Assembly: GCF_013415325.1 (NCBI RefSeq)
Contig: NZ_JACBYE010000004.1
Location: 1 to 64,000 of the forward strand
Source: Sanguibacter inulinus
GTDB taxonomy: Bacteria; Actinomycetota; Actinomycetes; Actinomycetales; Cellulomonadaceae
DNA: 64,000 nt
Reading direction: 5' to 3'
How positions within the stretch are numbered: the stretch's first letter is position 1; each line of letters starts with the position of its first letter. The notes beneath the pieces were generated by a model. It saw nothing but the letters and a program-made list of their open reading frames with translations. It searched no databases and was not told the origin of the DNA. The translations under genes were made by a program, and so were the position numbers. This document shows, one piece after another, positions 40,699 to 48,890 of the stretch.

Positions 40699-41522
40699 GA
40701 GGGGAATCCTGTGTCCTGGATGAGCGACGAGCCGGGCTCTTCGTCGTGGTGCGGGTGCACGTGGTCGTGGCCGGGGGCGCCGTGGTCGCCGAGCGGGACC
40801 AGAGGCGCTCCGTCGTGCACCTTGGTGCCGTGCTGGAGCACGACGGTGCGCGAGATCAGCGGTGCGAAGGTCCCGAGCTCGTGGAGGACCACGAGGATGG
40901 TCGTGCCCAGCTCGACGAGGGCTGTGAGGGTCGCGGCGAAGGCTTCTTGGCTCGGGTGGTCCACCCCGGCGACGGGCTCGTCGAGGACGAGCAGGTCAGG
41001 CTTGCGGGCTAGGGCACGTGCGATGAGCACGCGCTGCTGCTGCCCGCCGGACAGCTCTCCGACGGCGCGGTCGGCCCGGTCGGCGAGACCGACCCGCTCG
41101 AGCGCGTCGAGGGCGTCGGCGCGTGCCGAGCGTGGCAGCCGGATGCGACGCCCGTAGAGCAGCCCTGACGAGACGACCTCGAGGGCTGTCGACGGCACGC
41201 CCGTCGAGGCGCTCACGCGCTGCGGGACGTAGCCGATGCGCTGCCAGGGGACGTCGCGGCCGAGCGGGGTGCCGTGGATGGCGACGGTGCCGTGCGTGGT
41301 CGGCAAGATCCCGACGAGCGAGCGGACGAGCGTGGACTTGCCCGAGCCGTTGGCGCCGAGGAGCGCCACGACCTCGCCCGAGCGGACCGTGAGGTCGATC
41401 CCGCGCAGGATGTGGCTGCCGTCGATCGACACGTGGATGCCGTGCGCCTCGATCGCTGGGGCGGCCGACGAGCCGGGGCCGTCGCTCGCGCTGGTCTCGT
41501 CGGAGGTGATGGTCTGGCTCAT
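40695..41522 (-). CDS. znuC: Zinc ABC transporter ATP-binding protein
   Basis: 275-aa ATPase. Walker A LLGANGSGKST, signature LSGGQQQRVLIARAL, Walker B LLVLDEPVAGVD and switch His in VVLHELG are intact. A C-terminal His-rich tail (GDHGAPGHDHVHPHHDEE) is likely to bind zinc and could serve as a sensor or buffer. ATG 41522 overlaps the znuA stop. Confidence 0.93.
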   Translation of the reverse strand: MSQTITSDETSASDGPGSSAAPAIEAHGIHVSIDGSHILRGIDLTVRSGEVVALLGANGSGKSTLVRSLVGILPTTHGTVAIHGTPLGRDVPWQRIGYVPQRVSASTGVPSTALEVVSSGLLYGRRIRLPRSARADALDALERVGLADRADRAVGELSGGQQQRVLIARALARKPDLLVLDEPVAGVDHPSQEAFAATLTALVELGTTILVVLHELGTFAPLISRTVVLQHGTKVHDGAPLVPLGDHGAPGHDHVHPHHDEEPGSSLIQDTGFPS

Positions 41523-42469
41523 GCGCAGCCCAGGCCTGCCTGGAGCGCCTCGAGGTTGGTCAGCATGACAGAACGGTAGTCCCCGTCGGGGTCGGACAGG
41601 CTCTCGATCGGGTCGAGGACGGCGCTCGTGATGCCGAGGTCGGAGGCGAGAGTCTCGGTGACCTTCGGGCTGACGAGCGTCTCGAAGTAGATGGTCGTCA
41701 CGCCGCGGTCCTTGATGATCGAGGAGACCTCCTTGAGGCGCGCGGGCGACGGCTCGGCCTCGGGGTCGATGCCTGAGATCCCGACCTGCTCGAGCCCGTA
41801 GCGCTCGGCGAGGTACCCGAATGCCTCGTGCGAGGTGACGAGCAGCTGAGAGTCGCACTGGGCGAGGCCCTCGGTGAAGGTTGTGTCGAGCTCGGTCAGC
41901 GAGGCTGCGAGCTCTTCGCCGCGCTGCGCGTAGGTGTCGGCGTTGTCGGGGTCGATCGCCGACAGCTCGGCGACGACGTCGGCGCTCACGGCTGCGAGGC
42001 GCTCGGGGTCGAGCCAGAAGTGCGGGTCGAGCGCGCCGTGGTCGTGCCCGTCGTCGGCCGAGTGCTCTTCGCCCTCGTGCTCGTCGCCCTCTTCGCCCTG
42101 GAGCTCGTGCGCCTCGAGGTCCGCCGAGTCGGCGGCGTCGACGACGTGGGCGGGCTCGCGCTGGGCGATCGCGTCGTCCACGGCCGGCTGGAAGTCGGAG
42201 AGGTAGACGACGAGGTCCGCCTCGCCGACGCCGCGTGCAGCGGCGGGGGAGAGCTCGAGGTCGTGCGGCTCGGCACCCGAGGGCGTGAGCGAGCTGACGT
42301 CGACCAGGTCGCCGCCGATCTCCTGGGTGATGAACTGGAGCGGGTAGAACGAGGCGAGCACCTGGAGGCGTCCGTCGTCCGGGGTGTCCGAGCTGCTGCA
42401 GCCGGTGAGGGCGAGCGCAGCGCCTAGGGCGCTCACCGCGAGGGCAGCTGGGACACGAGACCGGGACAT
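41519..42469 (-). CDS. znuA: Zinc ABC transporter substrate-binding lipoprotein
   Basis: 316-aa cluster A-I binding protein that catches zinc outside the cell. Signal peptide with lipobox LTGC (Cys 24). Metal ligands include His in GAEPHDLEL, HFWLDP and TSHEAFGYLAERY; the last Asp/Glu ligand is expected near YFETL. A His/acidic loop (EGDEHEGEEHSADDGHDHG) is typical of zinc-binding members. The start is uncertain: TTG 42490 and ATGs at 42484, 42481, 42475 and 42469 are in frame. ATG 42469 was taken because a Zur box covers the earlier ones. Confidence 0.9.
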   Translation of the reverse strand: MSRSRVPAALAVSALGAALALTGCSSSDTPDDGRLQVLASFYPLQFITQEIGGDLVDVSSLTPSGAEPHDLELSPAAARGVGEADLVVYLSDFQPAVDDAIAQREPAHVVDAADSADLEAHELQGEEGDEHEGEEHSADDGHDHGALDPHFWLDPERLAAVSADVVAELSAIDPDNADTYAQRGEELAASLTELDTTFTEGLAQCDSQLLVTSHEAFGYLAERYGLEQVGISGIDPEAEPSPARLKEVSSIIKDRGVTTIYFETLVSPKVTETLASDLGITSAVLDPIESLSDPDGDYRSVMLTNLEALQAGLGCA

Positions 42470-42474
42470 GTTCA

Positions 42475-42489
42475 TGAGCATCATTCTCA
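42475..42489 (-). promoter_or_regulatory. Zur box upstream of znuA
   Basis: On the minus strand TGAGAATGATGCTCA (42489-42475) is a 7-1-7 inverted repeat with one mismatch. It agrees well with the actinobacterial Zur consensus of the TGAAAATGATTTTCA type. It lies across the stop of the upstream gene and the earliest possible znuA starts. Confidence 0.8.
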
Positions 42490-43770
42490 ATTGTGCGGGG
42501 GAGGGGTGTCAAACCCCTGCGCTGTCTCGTGGGTCACGGGGGTGCCGGGAGCGACCGGGTCCCAGAGGACCTCGTCCGGGCGGCGCTGCCAGAGGGTCTG
42601 CGGACCGTCGGGACTCAGGGCGTCGGTGAGCCAGAGCGTCTCGCCAGGTGCCCACCCCGCGAGCACGGTCGACGTGCCACGGATGGCCCCTCCCGGGACC
42701 GGCACCGCTCGACCGGCAGTCGACAGGTAGCCGCGGACCGTGAGGTGGACGGCGTCGAGATGGTGGGACGCCGCCTCCCAGTCCGGCATCCACCATGCGG
42801 TGTCGACCCCTGTGGCCTCCCACCAGCAGCTGCGCCGCGACCTGCTGACGTCGAGCGGGAACCGAGCCACCAGCCGCGCGAGGTCGTCCGGGCCGTCGAT
42901 CTCGTAGACCTCGACCGGGTGCTCGGTACGCAGCGGCCAGGTCCTGGCCCGGTCCCACCCGAAGCTGTCTTCTGTGGTGGAGAGCCCGCTGGGCCCGAGA
43001 GAGGGGACGACCGCAGAGGTCACGACAGGACGCGCGGAGAACGGGGGCGACCACCAGTCGCCGCCGATCGCGTGCCGGGCCCCACGGTCCGAGCCGATGT
43101 GCCGGGCCTCCGCCTCGTCCTGCGCAGCACGCCACGCGGCGAGCCTGCGGTCCACCCCGGTGAGCGGTGAGCGTGCTGAGGGGACCTCGTCGTCGAGCAT
43201 CTCGACCTCGTGCAGGTCTTCGGTGTCGACCGGGGCCGTCCACCACCTGGTCGCCGGGGAGGTGACGAGCAGCTCGGCGACCTGTCGGAGTGCCTCACGG
43301 CCGACCGGGAGCGCGAGCGCGAGGTCCCACTCGTCGGGTGGCTCCCAGTACCGGGCGGCGTCGACCGAGGCCGTGAGCGCGAGGGACACGCTCTCGACGG
43401 AGAGGTCGAGCGGGACCGTCCCGGTGGCGCGCGACCTGCCAGGTGCCTCCTCGTCAGGGGCGAGCGGCGGGCGGCCTGTCTCTCGTTCGTGCGCTCGCTC
43501 CGCGACCTGGTCTGGTGTCGCTGCGACCAGCGTCAGCGCACCGAGGATCTTCGCGAGCCTTCCCGACATGAGCCTGGGGTCGTCGTGGCAGCGCCACGGC
43601 ACCTGCCAGACCTCGAGGACCTGGAACGCGATCTCCAGGCACACGCGCCTGCCGCGCGGGCCGGCCAGCAGGTCGTCGAGGACCAGCGGTGCAGTCTCCG
43701 TGCCGTGCGCCGCCGTCGGCCGCCGGCCGGGGGCATCGTCTGCCGGCTGTGCGCTGGTCACGTCAGCCAC
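42487..43770 (-). CDS. Hypothetical protein
   Basis: 427 aa, no family recognised. No signal peptide or membrane segment. The N-terminal half has LVLDDLLAGPRGRRVCLEIAF and MSGRLAKILGALTLVAATPDQ; the C-terminal half is rich in Trp (RSCWWEATGVDTAWWMPDWEA) and Asp. Codon use looks like its neighbours. GTG 43770 overlaps the aminotransferase end by 8 bases, so the two are probably coupled. Its stop lies within the znuA Zur box. Alternative GTG starts exist just downstream. Confidence 0.65.
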   Translation of the reverse strand: MADVTSAQPADDAPGRRPTAAHGTETAPLVLDDLLAGPRGRRVCLEIAFQVLEVWQVPWRCHDDPRLMSGRLAKILGALTLVAATPDQVAERAHERETGRPPLAPDEEAPGRSRATGTVPLDLSVESVSLALTASVDAARYWEPPDEWDLALALPVGREALRQVAELLVTSPATRWWTAPVDTEDLHEVEMLDDEVPSARSPLTGVDRRLAAWRAAQDEAEARHIGSDRGARHAIGGDWWSPPFSARPVVTSAVVPSLGPSGLSTTEDSFGWDRARTWPLRTEHPVEVYEIDGPDDLARLVARFPLDVSRSRRSCWWEATGVDTAWWMPDWEAASHHLDAVHLTVRGYLSTAGRAVPVPGGAIRGTSTVLAGWAPGETLWLTDALSPDGPQTLWQRRPDEVLWDPVAPGTPVTHETAQGFDTPPPHN

Positions 43771-45052
43771 GGCCCATCGCGGCGAGCTGCTGGGTCGCAC
43801 GCTCGATGCTCGCCTCCGTCTTGACGAAGGTGAAGCGGATGCTCGACCTGAACAGTGCTGCAGTCTCCGAACCGGCACGGCAGAACGCGCTCACGGGTAC
43901 ACCGACTACCCCGGCGAGCTCTGGCAGCCGCCGCGCGAGGTCGACCCCGTCGTCGTAGCCGAGGGGAGCGCCATCGGCCACGACGAAGTACGTGCCCTGC
44001 GGCACGACGACGTCGAAGCCGGCCGTCACCAGCCCGTCGCACAGCAGGTCCCGGCGCCGTGCGAGCGACGACGCGAGCGCCTGGACCGCCTCCTCCCCGC
44101 GAGGGTCGGTGAGCGCGAGCGCGACGGCCGGCTGGAACGGCGCACCGTTGACGTAGGTGAGGTACTGCTTCACGGTGCGGATCGCGGTGACCAGGTCGGC
44201 GCGCGCGTGCAACCAGCCGATCTTCCATCCCGTGAGCGAGAAGGTCTTGCCGGCCGAGGAGATCGTCACGGTCCGGTCTGCCATCCCCGGCAGGGTTGCC
44301 ACCGGGACGTGCGCTGCGCCGTCGAAGGTCAGGTGCTCGTACACCTCGTCGGTCACGACGATCACGTCGTGACGCTGCGCGACGGCCGCGATCTCCTCGA
44401 GCTCCTCCCGCGTCAGGACCGTGCCGGTGGGGTTGTGCGGGGTGTTGACGAGGATGATCCGGGTCTGCGGTCCGATGGTCTCCCGCAGCGCCTCGACGTC
44501 GAGCGCGAAGCGGGCAGGTGGCTCGGCGTGCTCTCGACCTGCGGCGGGCTCCCGGACGTCCGTGCTCGTCGAGACGGCAGCCCGTCGCAGCGGCACCGTC
44601 CGGTGGACGGCCCCCGCGAGCGCGATCGCCGCCGCGTGGGAGTCGTAGAAGGGCTCGAGGGTCACGACCTCGTCCCCGGGCTCGCAGAGTGCGAGCAGCG
44701 TCGCGGTGATCGCCTCGGTCGCGCCGGCTGTGACGAGGACCTCGGAGCTCGGGTCGACGTGCAGCCCGTAGCGGCGCTCCTGGTGCTGGGCGACCGCGCG
44801 CAGCAGCTCGGGCGTGCCCGGCCCTGGCGGGTACTGGTTGACCCCGGCGCGGATCGCGCTGACCGCAGCCTCACGGACGAACTCCGGTCCGTCGTCCTCG
44901 GGGAAGCCCTGCCCAAGGTTGATCGCCCCGGTCGAGGCCGCCAGCGCGGACATCTCGGCGAAGATCGTCGGTGCGACGGACCCGTCGGGTGCGAGCAACC
45001 CTGCGGCCTGGGCGGTGCGGTACCAGGCGCCTGCCGGTCGTGGTGTCGTCAT
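43763..45052 (-). CDS. PLP-dependent aminotransferase, DapC-like
   Basis: 429-aa fold-type I aminotransferase. Strong similarity in motif order to mycobacterial DapC (N-succinyldiaminopimelate aminotransferase): [53 protein letters not shown], and [16 protein letters not shown] with the PLP Lys near residue 267. It could act in lysine/diaminopimelate synthesis, or be a kynurenine/methionine aminotransferase; sequence alone does not settle this. A 20-residue insertion rich in Glu/Ala lies near residues 160-180. It is divergent from glyS. Confidence 0.85.
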   Translation of the reverse strand: MTTPRPAGAWYRTAQAAGLLAPDGSVAPTIFAEMSALAASTGAINLGQGFPEDDGPEFVREAAVSAIRAGVNQYPPGPGTPELLRAVAQHQERRYGLHVDPSSEVLVTAGATEAITATLLALCEPGDEVVTLEPFYDSHAAAIALAGAVHRTVPLRRAAVSTSTDVREPAAGREHAEPPARFALDVEALRETIGPQTRIILVNTPHNPTGTVLTREELEEIAAVAQRHDVIVVTDEVYEHLTFDGAAHVPVATLPGMADRTVTISSAGKTFSLTGWKIGWLHARADLVTAIRTVKQYLTYVNGAPFQPAVALALTDPRGEEAVQALASSLARRRDLLCDGLVTAGFDVVVPQGTYFVVADGAPLGYDDGVDLARRLPELAGVVGVPVSAFCRAGSETAALFRSSIRFTFVKTEASIERATQQLAAMGRG

Positions 45053-45246
45053 GGTGCTCCAGGTGCTGGTCGCTGGTGAGTCAGGCTCTCGGTCGTCCTC
45101 GATCTGTCCTGGCCAGGCTAGCGAGGTGAGCCAGGGGCGCGGGCGCTCGTCCGCGCAGGCTGTGGACGGGAAGCCGGTGCGGCCTCGGTGTGGACGGCCG
45201 GGCCGTCGCGGGCGAGCCCGACGCAGGCCGGGCACGCGCCGGCGAG

Positions 45247-45252
45247 TAACCT
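45247..45252 (+). promoter_or_regulatory. Candidate -10 element of glyS
   Basis: TAACCT at 45247-45252 is a good actinobacterial -10. It would give a leader of roughly 75 bases before GTG 45333. The 280-base gap between aminotransferase and glyS holds no other feature that I recognise. Confidence 0.4.
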
Positions 45253-45332
45253 GGGAGCCGGCGCACGACGTGCGTCGACCACCTCTGCCCCACGAGCCAC
45301 GTGCGGGCACCGATGTTCTTGGAGTGATCACT

Positions 45333-46721
45333 GTGGCCCAAGCGCCCTCCCGTCTCGATGCCGCCATCTCCCTCGCGAAGCGTCGTGGCTTCGTCTTCCA
45401 GTCCGGCGAGATCTACGGAGGTTCGCGCTCCGCCTGGGACTACGGGCCCCTCGGTGTCGAGCTCAAGGAGAACATCAAGCGCCAGTGGTGGCGGACGATG
45501 GTCACCAGCCGCGACGACGTCGTCGGCCTCGACTCGGCAGTCATCCTGCCGCGCAAGATCTGGGAGGCCTCCGGCCACGTCGGGGTGTTCACCGACCCGC
45601 TGACCGAGTGCCTCTCGTGCCACAAGCGCTTCCGCGAAGACCAGATGCTCGAGGAGTTCGAGGAGAAGAAGGGCCGCGCCCCCGAGGGCGGCCTCGCCGA
45701 GATCGCCTGCCCCAACTGCGGGACCCGTGGGCAGTGGACCGAGCCGCGCGACTTCAACATGATGCTCAAGACCTACCTCGGCCCCGTCGAGGACGAGTCC
45801 GGGCTGCACTACCTGCGCCCCGAGACCGCGCAGGGCATCTTCGTGAACTTCGCCAACGTCGTCGGTGCGAGCCGCAAGAAGCCGCCCTTCGGCATCGGCC
45901 AGATCGGCAAGTCCTTCCGCAACGAGATCACGCCCGGGAACTTCATCTTCCGCACGCGCGAGTTCGAGCAGATGGAGATGGAGTTCTTCGTCGAGCCCGG
46001 CACGGACGCCGAGTGGCACCAGTACTGGATCGACCTGCGCACGGCCTGGTACGTGGACCTCGGCATCAGCCGTGACAACCTGCGCCTGTACGAGCACCCG
46101 CAGGAGAAGCTGTCGCACTACTCCACGCGCACCGTCGACATCGAGTACCGCTTCGGCTTCACAGGGAGCGAGTGGGGCGAGCTCGAGGGCATCGCGAACC
46201 GGACCGACTTCGACCTCAAGACGCACTCGGAGCACTCCGGCAAGGACCTCAGCTACTTCGACCAGGGCAAGAACGAGCGCTGGGTCCCGTACGTCATCGA
46301 GCCCGCGGCCGGTCTGACCCGCTCGCTCATGGCGTTCCTCGCCGAGGCGTACACCGAGGACGAGGCCCCCAACGCGAAGGGTGGCGTCGACACCCGCACC
46401 GTGCTCAAGCTCGACCCGCGCCTGTCGCCGGTCAAGGCCGCAGTCCTGCCGCTGTCGCGCAACGAGCAGCTCTCGCCCAAGGCGCGCGACCTCGCGGCCG
46501 AGCTCCGCAAGCACTGGAATGTCGACTTCGACGACGCCGGTGCGATCGGGCGCCGCTACCGCCGCCAGGACGAGATCGGCACGCCGTTCTGCATCACGGT
46601 CGACTTCGACACCCTCGACGACCAGGCGGTGACGATCCGCCACCGCGACGACATGTCGCAGGAGCGCGTCGCCCTCGACCAGGTCACCGCGTACCTCGGC
46701 GCCAGGCTCCTCGGAGCCTGA
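45333..46721 (+). CDS. glyS: Glycyl-tRNA synthetase (homodimeric class II)
   Basis: 462-aa enzyme that charges tRNA-Gly. It is of the alpha2 type found in actinobacteria, not the alpha2beta2 type. Features: [25 protein letters not shown] at the N-terminus, two Cys pairs CLSCHKRF and CPNCGTRG, class II motif 2 [19 protein letters not shown], motif 3 [10 protein letters not shown], and a C-terminal anticodon-binding domain. GTG 45333 has GGAG 8 bases upstream; GTG 45324 is an alternative. Confidence 0.95.
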   Translation: MAQAPSRLDAAISLAKRRGFVFQSGEIYGGSRSAWDYGPLGVELKENIKRQWWRTMVTSRDDVVGLDSAVILPRKIWEASGHVGVFTDPLTECLSCHKRFREDQMLEEFEEKKGRAPEGGLAEIACPNCGTRGQWTEPRDFNMMLKTYLGPVEDESGLHYLRPETAQGIFVNFANVVGASRKKPPFGIGQIGKSFRNEITPGNFIFRTREFEQMEMEFFVEPGTDAEWHQYWIDLRTAWYVDLGISRDNLRLYEHPQEKLSHYSTRTVDIEYRFGFTGSEWGELEGIANRTDFDLKTHSEHSGKDLSYFDQGKNERWVPYVIEPAAGLTRSLMAFLAEAYTEDEAPNAKGGVDTRTVLKLDPRLSPVKAAVLPLSRNEQLSPKARDLAAELRKHWNVDFDDAGAIGRRYRRQDEIGTPFCITVDFDTLDDQAVTIRHRDDMSQERVALDQVTAYLGARLLGA

Positions 46722-46768
46722 CGCCTGCTGGGCGCCGCGCCACGCGTCGTCCGGTGCTGCCGCGTCTG

Positions 46769-46809
46769 ACGCCCGCGTCTCGGCCCTCCACGGGTCGTGG
46801 CGCGGGCGT
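46769..46809 (+). terminator. Probable terminator after glyS
   Basis: ACGCCCGCG (46769-46777) pairs with CGCGGGCGT (46801-46809) over 9 bp with a 23-base loop. Its position argues that the next gene starts after it. Confidence 0.5.
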
Positions 46810-46874
46810 TCGTCGTCCGGGGGAGAGGTGTGGCAGACCGTGCCCGGCGGGTGTCGTCGTGTGACCATCGTCGG

Positions 46875-47399
46875 GTGCCCTCCGACGCCCACCTCGACGA
46901 CCGCCCGCTCGCCGTCCGCGCCGTCGCCTCCGTGCGCACCTCGCGGTGGCGCGGTCGACAGTTGCGCATGTGCCGCTACGACGCGCTGCACCACGACGGC
47001 CACGTCGAGACCGACGTGCGGCTCACCGTCATGTACCGACGGTCCCCAGCAGACTTCGAGACGGTGTCGCGGACCGTGCACCACAGCTGCCCCGAGGTCG
47101 GCACGGGAGCGTGGGTCGACGCCGCCGGTCGCGTGGTTGACGGTCCTGGTCCCCTCGACCACCCGGGCTGGCCCCGCAACGGTCGCCGGGTGCCGTGGCC
47201 GATGCCTGAGGCTCGCCCCGACCCGCGGCGCGCGGCACGGTGGCGTGCGGCTCTGGGTGGCGCAGCGCTCGTCGTCGGGATCGTGCTCCTCGTGGGGACT
47301 GCGGGCGACGGACCCGTCGGTGCGCTCGGTGCGCTGTCCGCGCTCTGCGGAGCCGCAGCCCTCGCGACCCTGCTGCGGGATGGGACGCGCCGGCGCTGA
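46875..47399 (+). CDS. Small membrane protein, hypothetical
   Basis: 174 aa, no family recognised. A soluble N-terminal part of about 110 residues (LRMCRYDALHHDGHVETDVRLTV, ETVSRTVHHSCPEVGTGAWVD) is followed by two membrane helices near residues 120-160 (LGGAALVVGIVLLVGTAG and GALGALSALCGAAALATLL). GTG 46875 was chosen because it follows the glyS terminator; the frame stays open to 46797. Convergent with the MFS gene. The call is not certain, because other frames are also open here. Confidence 0.55.
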   Translation: MPSDAHLDDRPLAVRAVASVRTSRWRGRQLRMCRYDALHHDGHVETDVRLTVMYRRSPADFETVSRTVHHSCPEVGTGAWVDAAGRVVDGPGPLDHPGWPRNGRRVPWPMPEARPDPRRAARWRAALGGAALVVGIVLLVGTAGDGPVGALGALSALCGAAALATLLRDGTRRR

Positions 47400-47451
47400 C
47401 CTGCCGGACCGGTGGTCTGCTGCACGGGCAGGGCAGGGCGCAGAGCAGGTG

Positions 47452-48708
47452 TCAGTGCCCCTCGACGGGCGTGTTGGCGACCGGGTGGCCGTCCGAGTGG
47501 CGTGACGAGTCCGCCGTCAGGTCGCCGCGCAGCGTGACCGCCGCGAGCACGCAGCACCCCGCGAAGACGACGGCCCCGGCCACGACAGGGATCACTAGGT
47601 CGACCGCTGCCAGCACGCCGCCCAGGGCCGACCCGACCGCCAGCCCCAGGAGCCCGAGCACGCGCGCGGTGGCCCCGACGCGTCCGAGCAGCTCGTCCGG
47701 GACCAGACGCTGGCGCAGCGAGAGGGCACAGATGCTCCAGATGACCGCGTGCAGGATGTACAGCGCGAGCAGCACGCCTGCGACCAGCGGGTCCCTCGTC
47801 AGGGAGAGCCCTGTGAGCGTCACCGCGGCGAGGGCGAGGCTGGCGACGATCGTCCACCTGTAGCCCAGGCGACGCCGCAGCCGAGGCGCGAGGGCAGACC
47901 CGAGGAGCCCACCGAGCGCAGAGAAGGCGAGCAGCAGGCCGTATCCGGTGCCGTCCAGCCCGAGCCGCTCCTCGGCGACCAGGACGAGGATCGAGAACGG
48001 CAGCATGTACCCGACGCTGGCCAGCGCCCCGACCAGCGCGAGGCTGCCCACGACCCTGTGGTGCGCGAGCCAGACGATGCCGGCACGAGCCTCTGCGGAG
48101 ACCGACGGGCGGGGCACGACGGCGTCCGCAGATGCCCTCGACGGTCGACGCACCGGCAGAGCGAGGGCGACGAGGCCCGCAAGCGCCCACAGCCCTCCCA
48201 TCGCGAGGACGGGGGCAGCCGCCGCGAGCGCGAAGAGGAACCCACCGAGCGGTGGACCGGCGAGCTCGTCGGCGATGAGCTGACCCGCAGCGATCCGGCT
48301 GTTGGCGGTGTCGAGACGGTCGCGGCCGACGAGCGAGGGCACCATGGTCAGGGCCGCGCTGTCGACCATGCTCTCCAACGTCCCGACGACGGCCATCGTC
48401 GCGTAGAGGAGGACCAGCGACGAGACGCCGAGGTGGACCGTGAGCGCCAGGGCCACGAGAGCCCCACCCCGCAGCAGGTTGGCGGTCACCATGAGCGTGC
48501 GGCGGTCTGCCCGGTCGACCCACACGCCGACGGGCAGCGCCACCAGGAGGCGGACGAGGGCGTAGAGCGTCGCGAGCCCTGCCACGAGACGAGGGTCGTC
48601 AGTCATGGACGCCGCAAGGAGCGGCATCGAGACGAAGGCGATCCCGTCAGCCAGGTTGGACAGCGCGTTCGCACTCCAGAGCACGGAGAACATGCGGCCT
48701 AGGGGCAT
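47452..48708 (-). CDS. MFS transporter, drug-export type
   Basis: 418-aa major facilitator with 12 predicted membrane segments, of the enterobactin/macrolide exporter-like group. Hallmarks: LWSANALSNLADGIAFVSMPLLA at the N-terminus and VGVWVDRADRRTLM (motif A) near residue 65. It probably exports a drug or small molecule by proton antiport; substrate unknown. ATG 48708 has an aggtgga site. A strong hairpin separates it from glutamine synthetase upstream. Confidence 0.85.
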   Translation of the reverse strand: MPLGRMFSVLWSANALSNLADGIAFVSMPLLAASMTDDPRLVAGLATLYALVRLLVALPVGVWVDRADRRTLMVTANLLRGGALVALALTVHLGVSSLVLLYATMAVVGTLESMVDSAALTMVPSLVGRDRLDTANSRIAAGQLIADELAGPPLGGFLFALAAAAPVLAMGGLWALAGLVALALPVRRPSRASADAVVPRPSVSAEARAGIVWLAHHRVVGSLALVGALASVGYMLPFSILVLVAEERLGLDGTGYGLLLAFSALGGLLGSALAPRLRRRLGYRWTIVASLALAAVTLTGLSLTRDPLVAGVLLALYILHAVIWSICALSLRQRLVPDELLGRVGATARVLGLLGLAVGSALGGVLAAVDLVIPVVAGAVVFAGCCVLAAVTLRGDLTADSSRHSDGHPVANTPVEGH

Positions 48709-48796
48709 CGGTCCACCTGAGAGGTGAGGGCGACCGAGCCGTGGTCGTCCGGTGAGCGTGCCACGAGGAGCCCTCCCATGCCTCTGCTCAGAGAGC

Positions 48797-48838
48797 AAGC
48801 GTGGCCCGGCGCACATCTCGGCGCGCCGGGCCAGGCTT
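48797..48838 (-). terminator. Terminator of glutamine synthetase III
   Basis: Arms 48797-48812 and 48823-48838 are 16-bp complements with one mismatch (AAGCGTGGCCCGGCGC / GCGCCGGGCCAGGCTT) and a 10-base loop. Confidence 0.8.
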
Positions 48839-48890
48839 GATCGGCTCGTCCCTGGCAGGCGTCGTCAGCCTGCTCCAGGGACCGCCGTCC

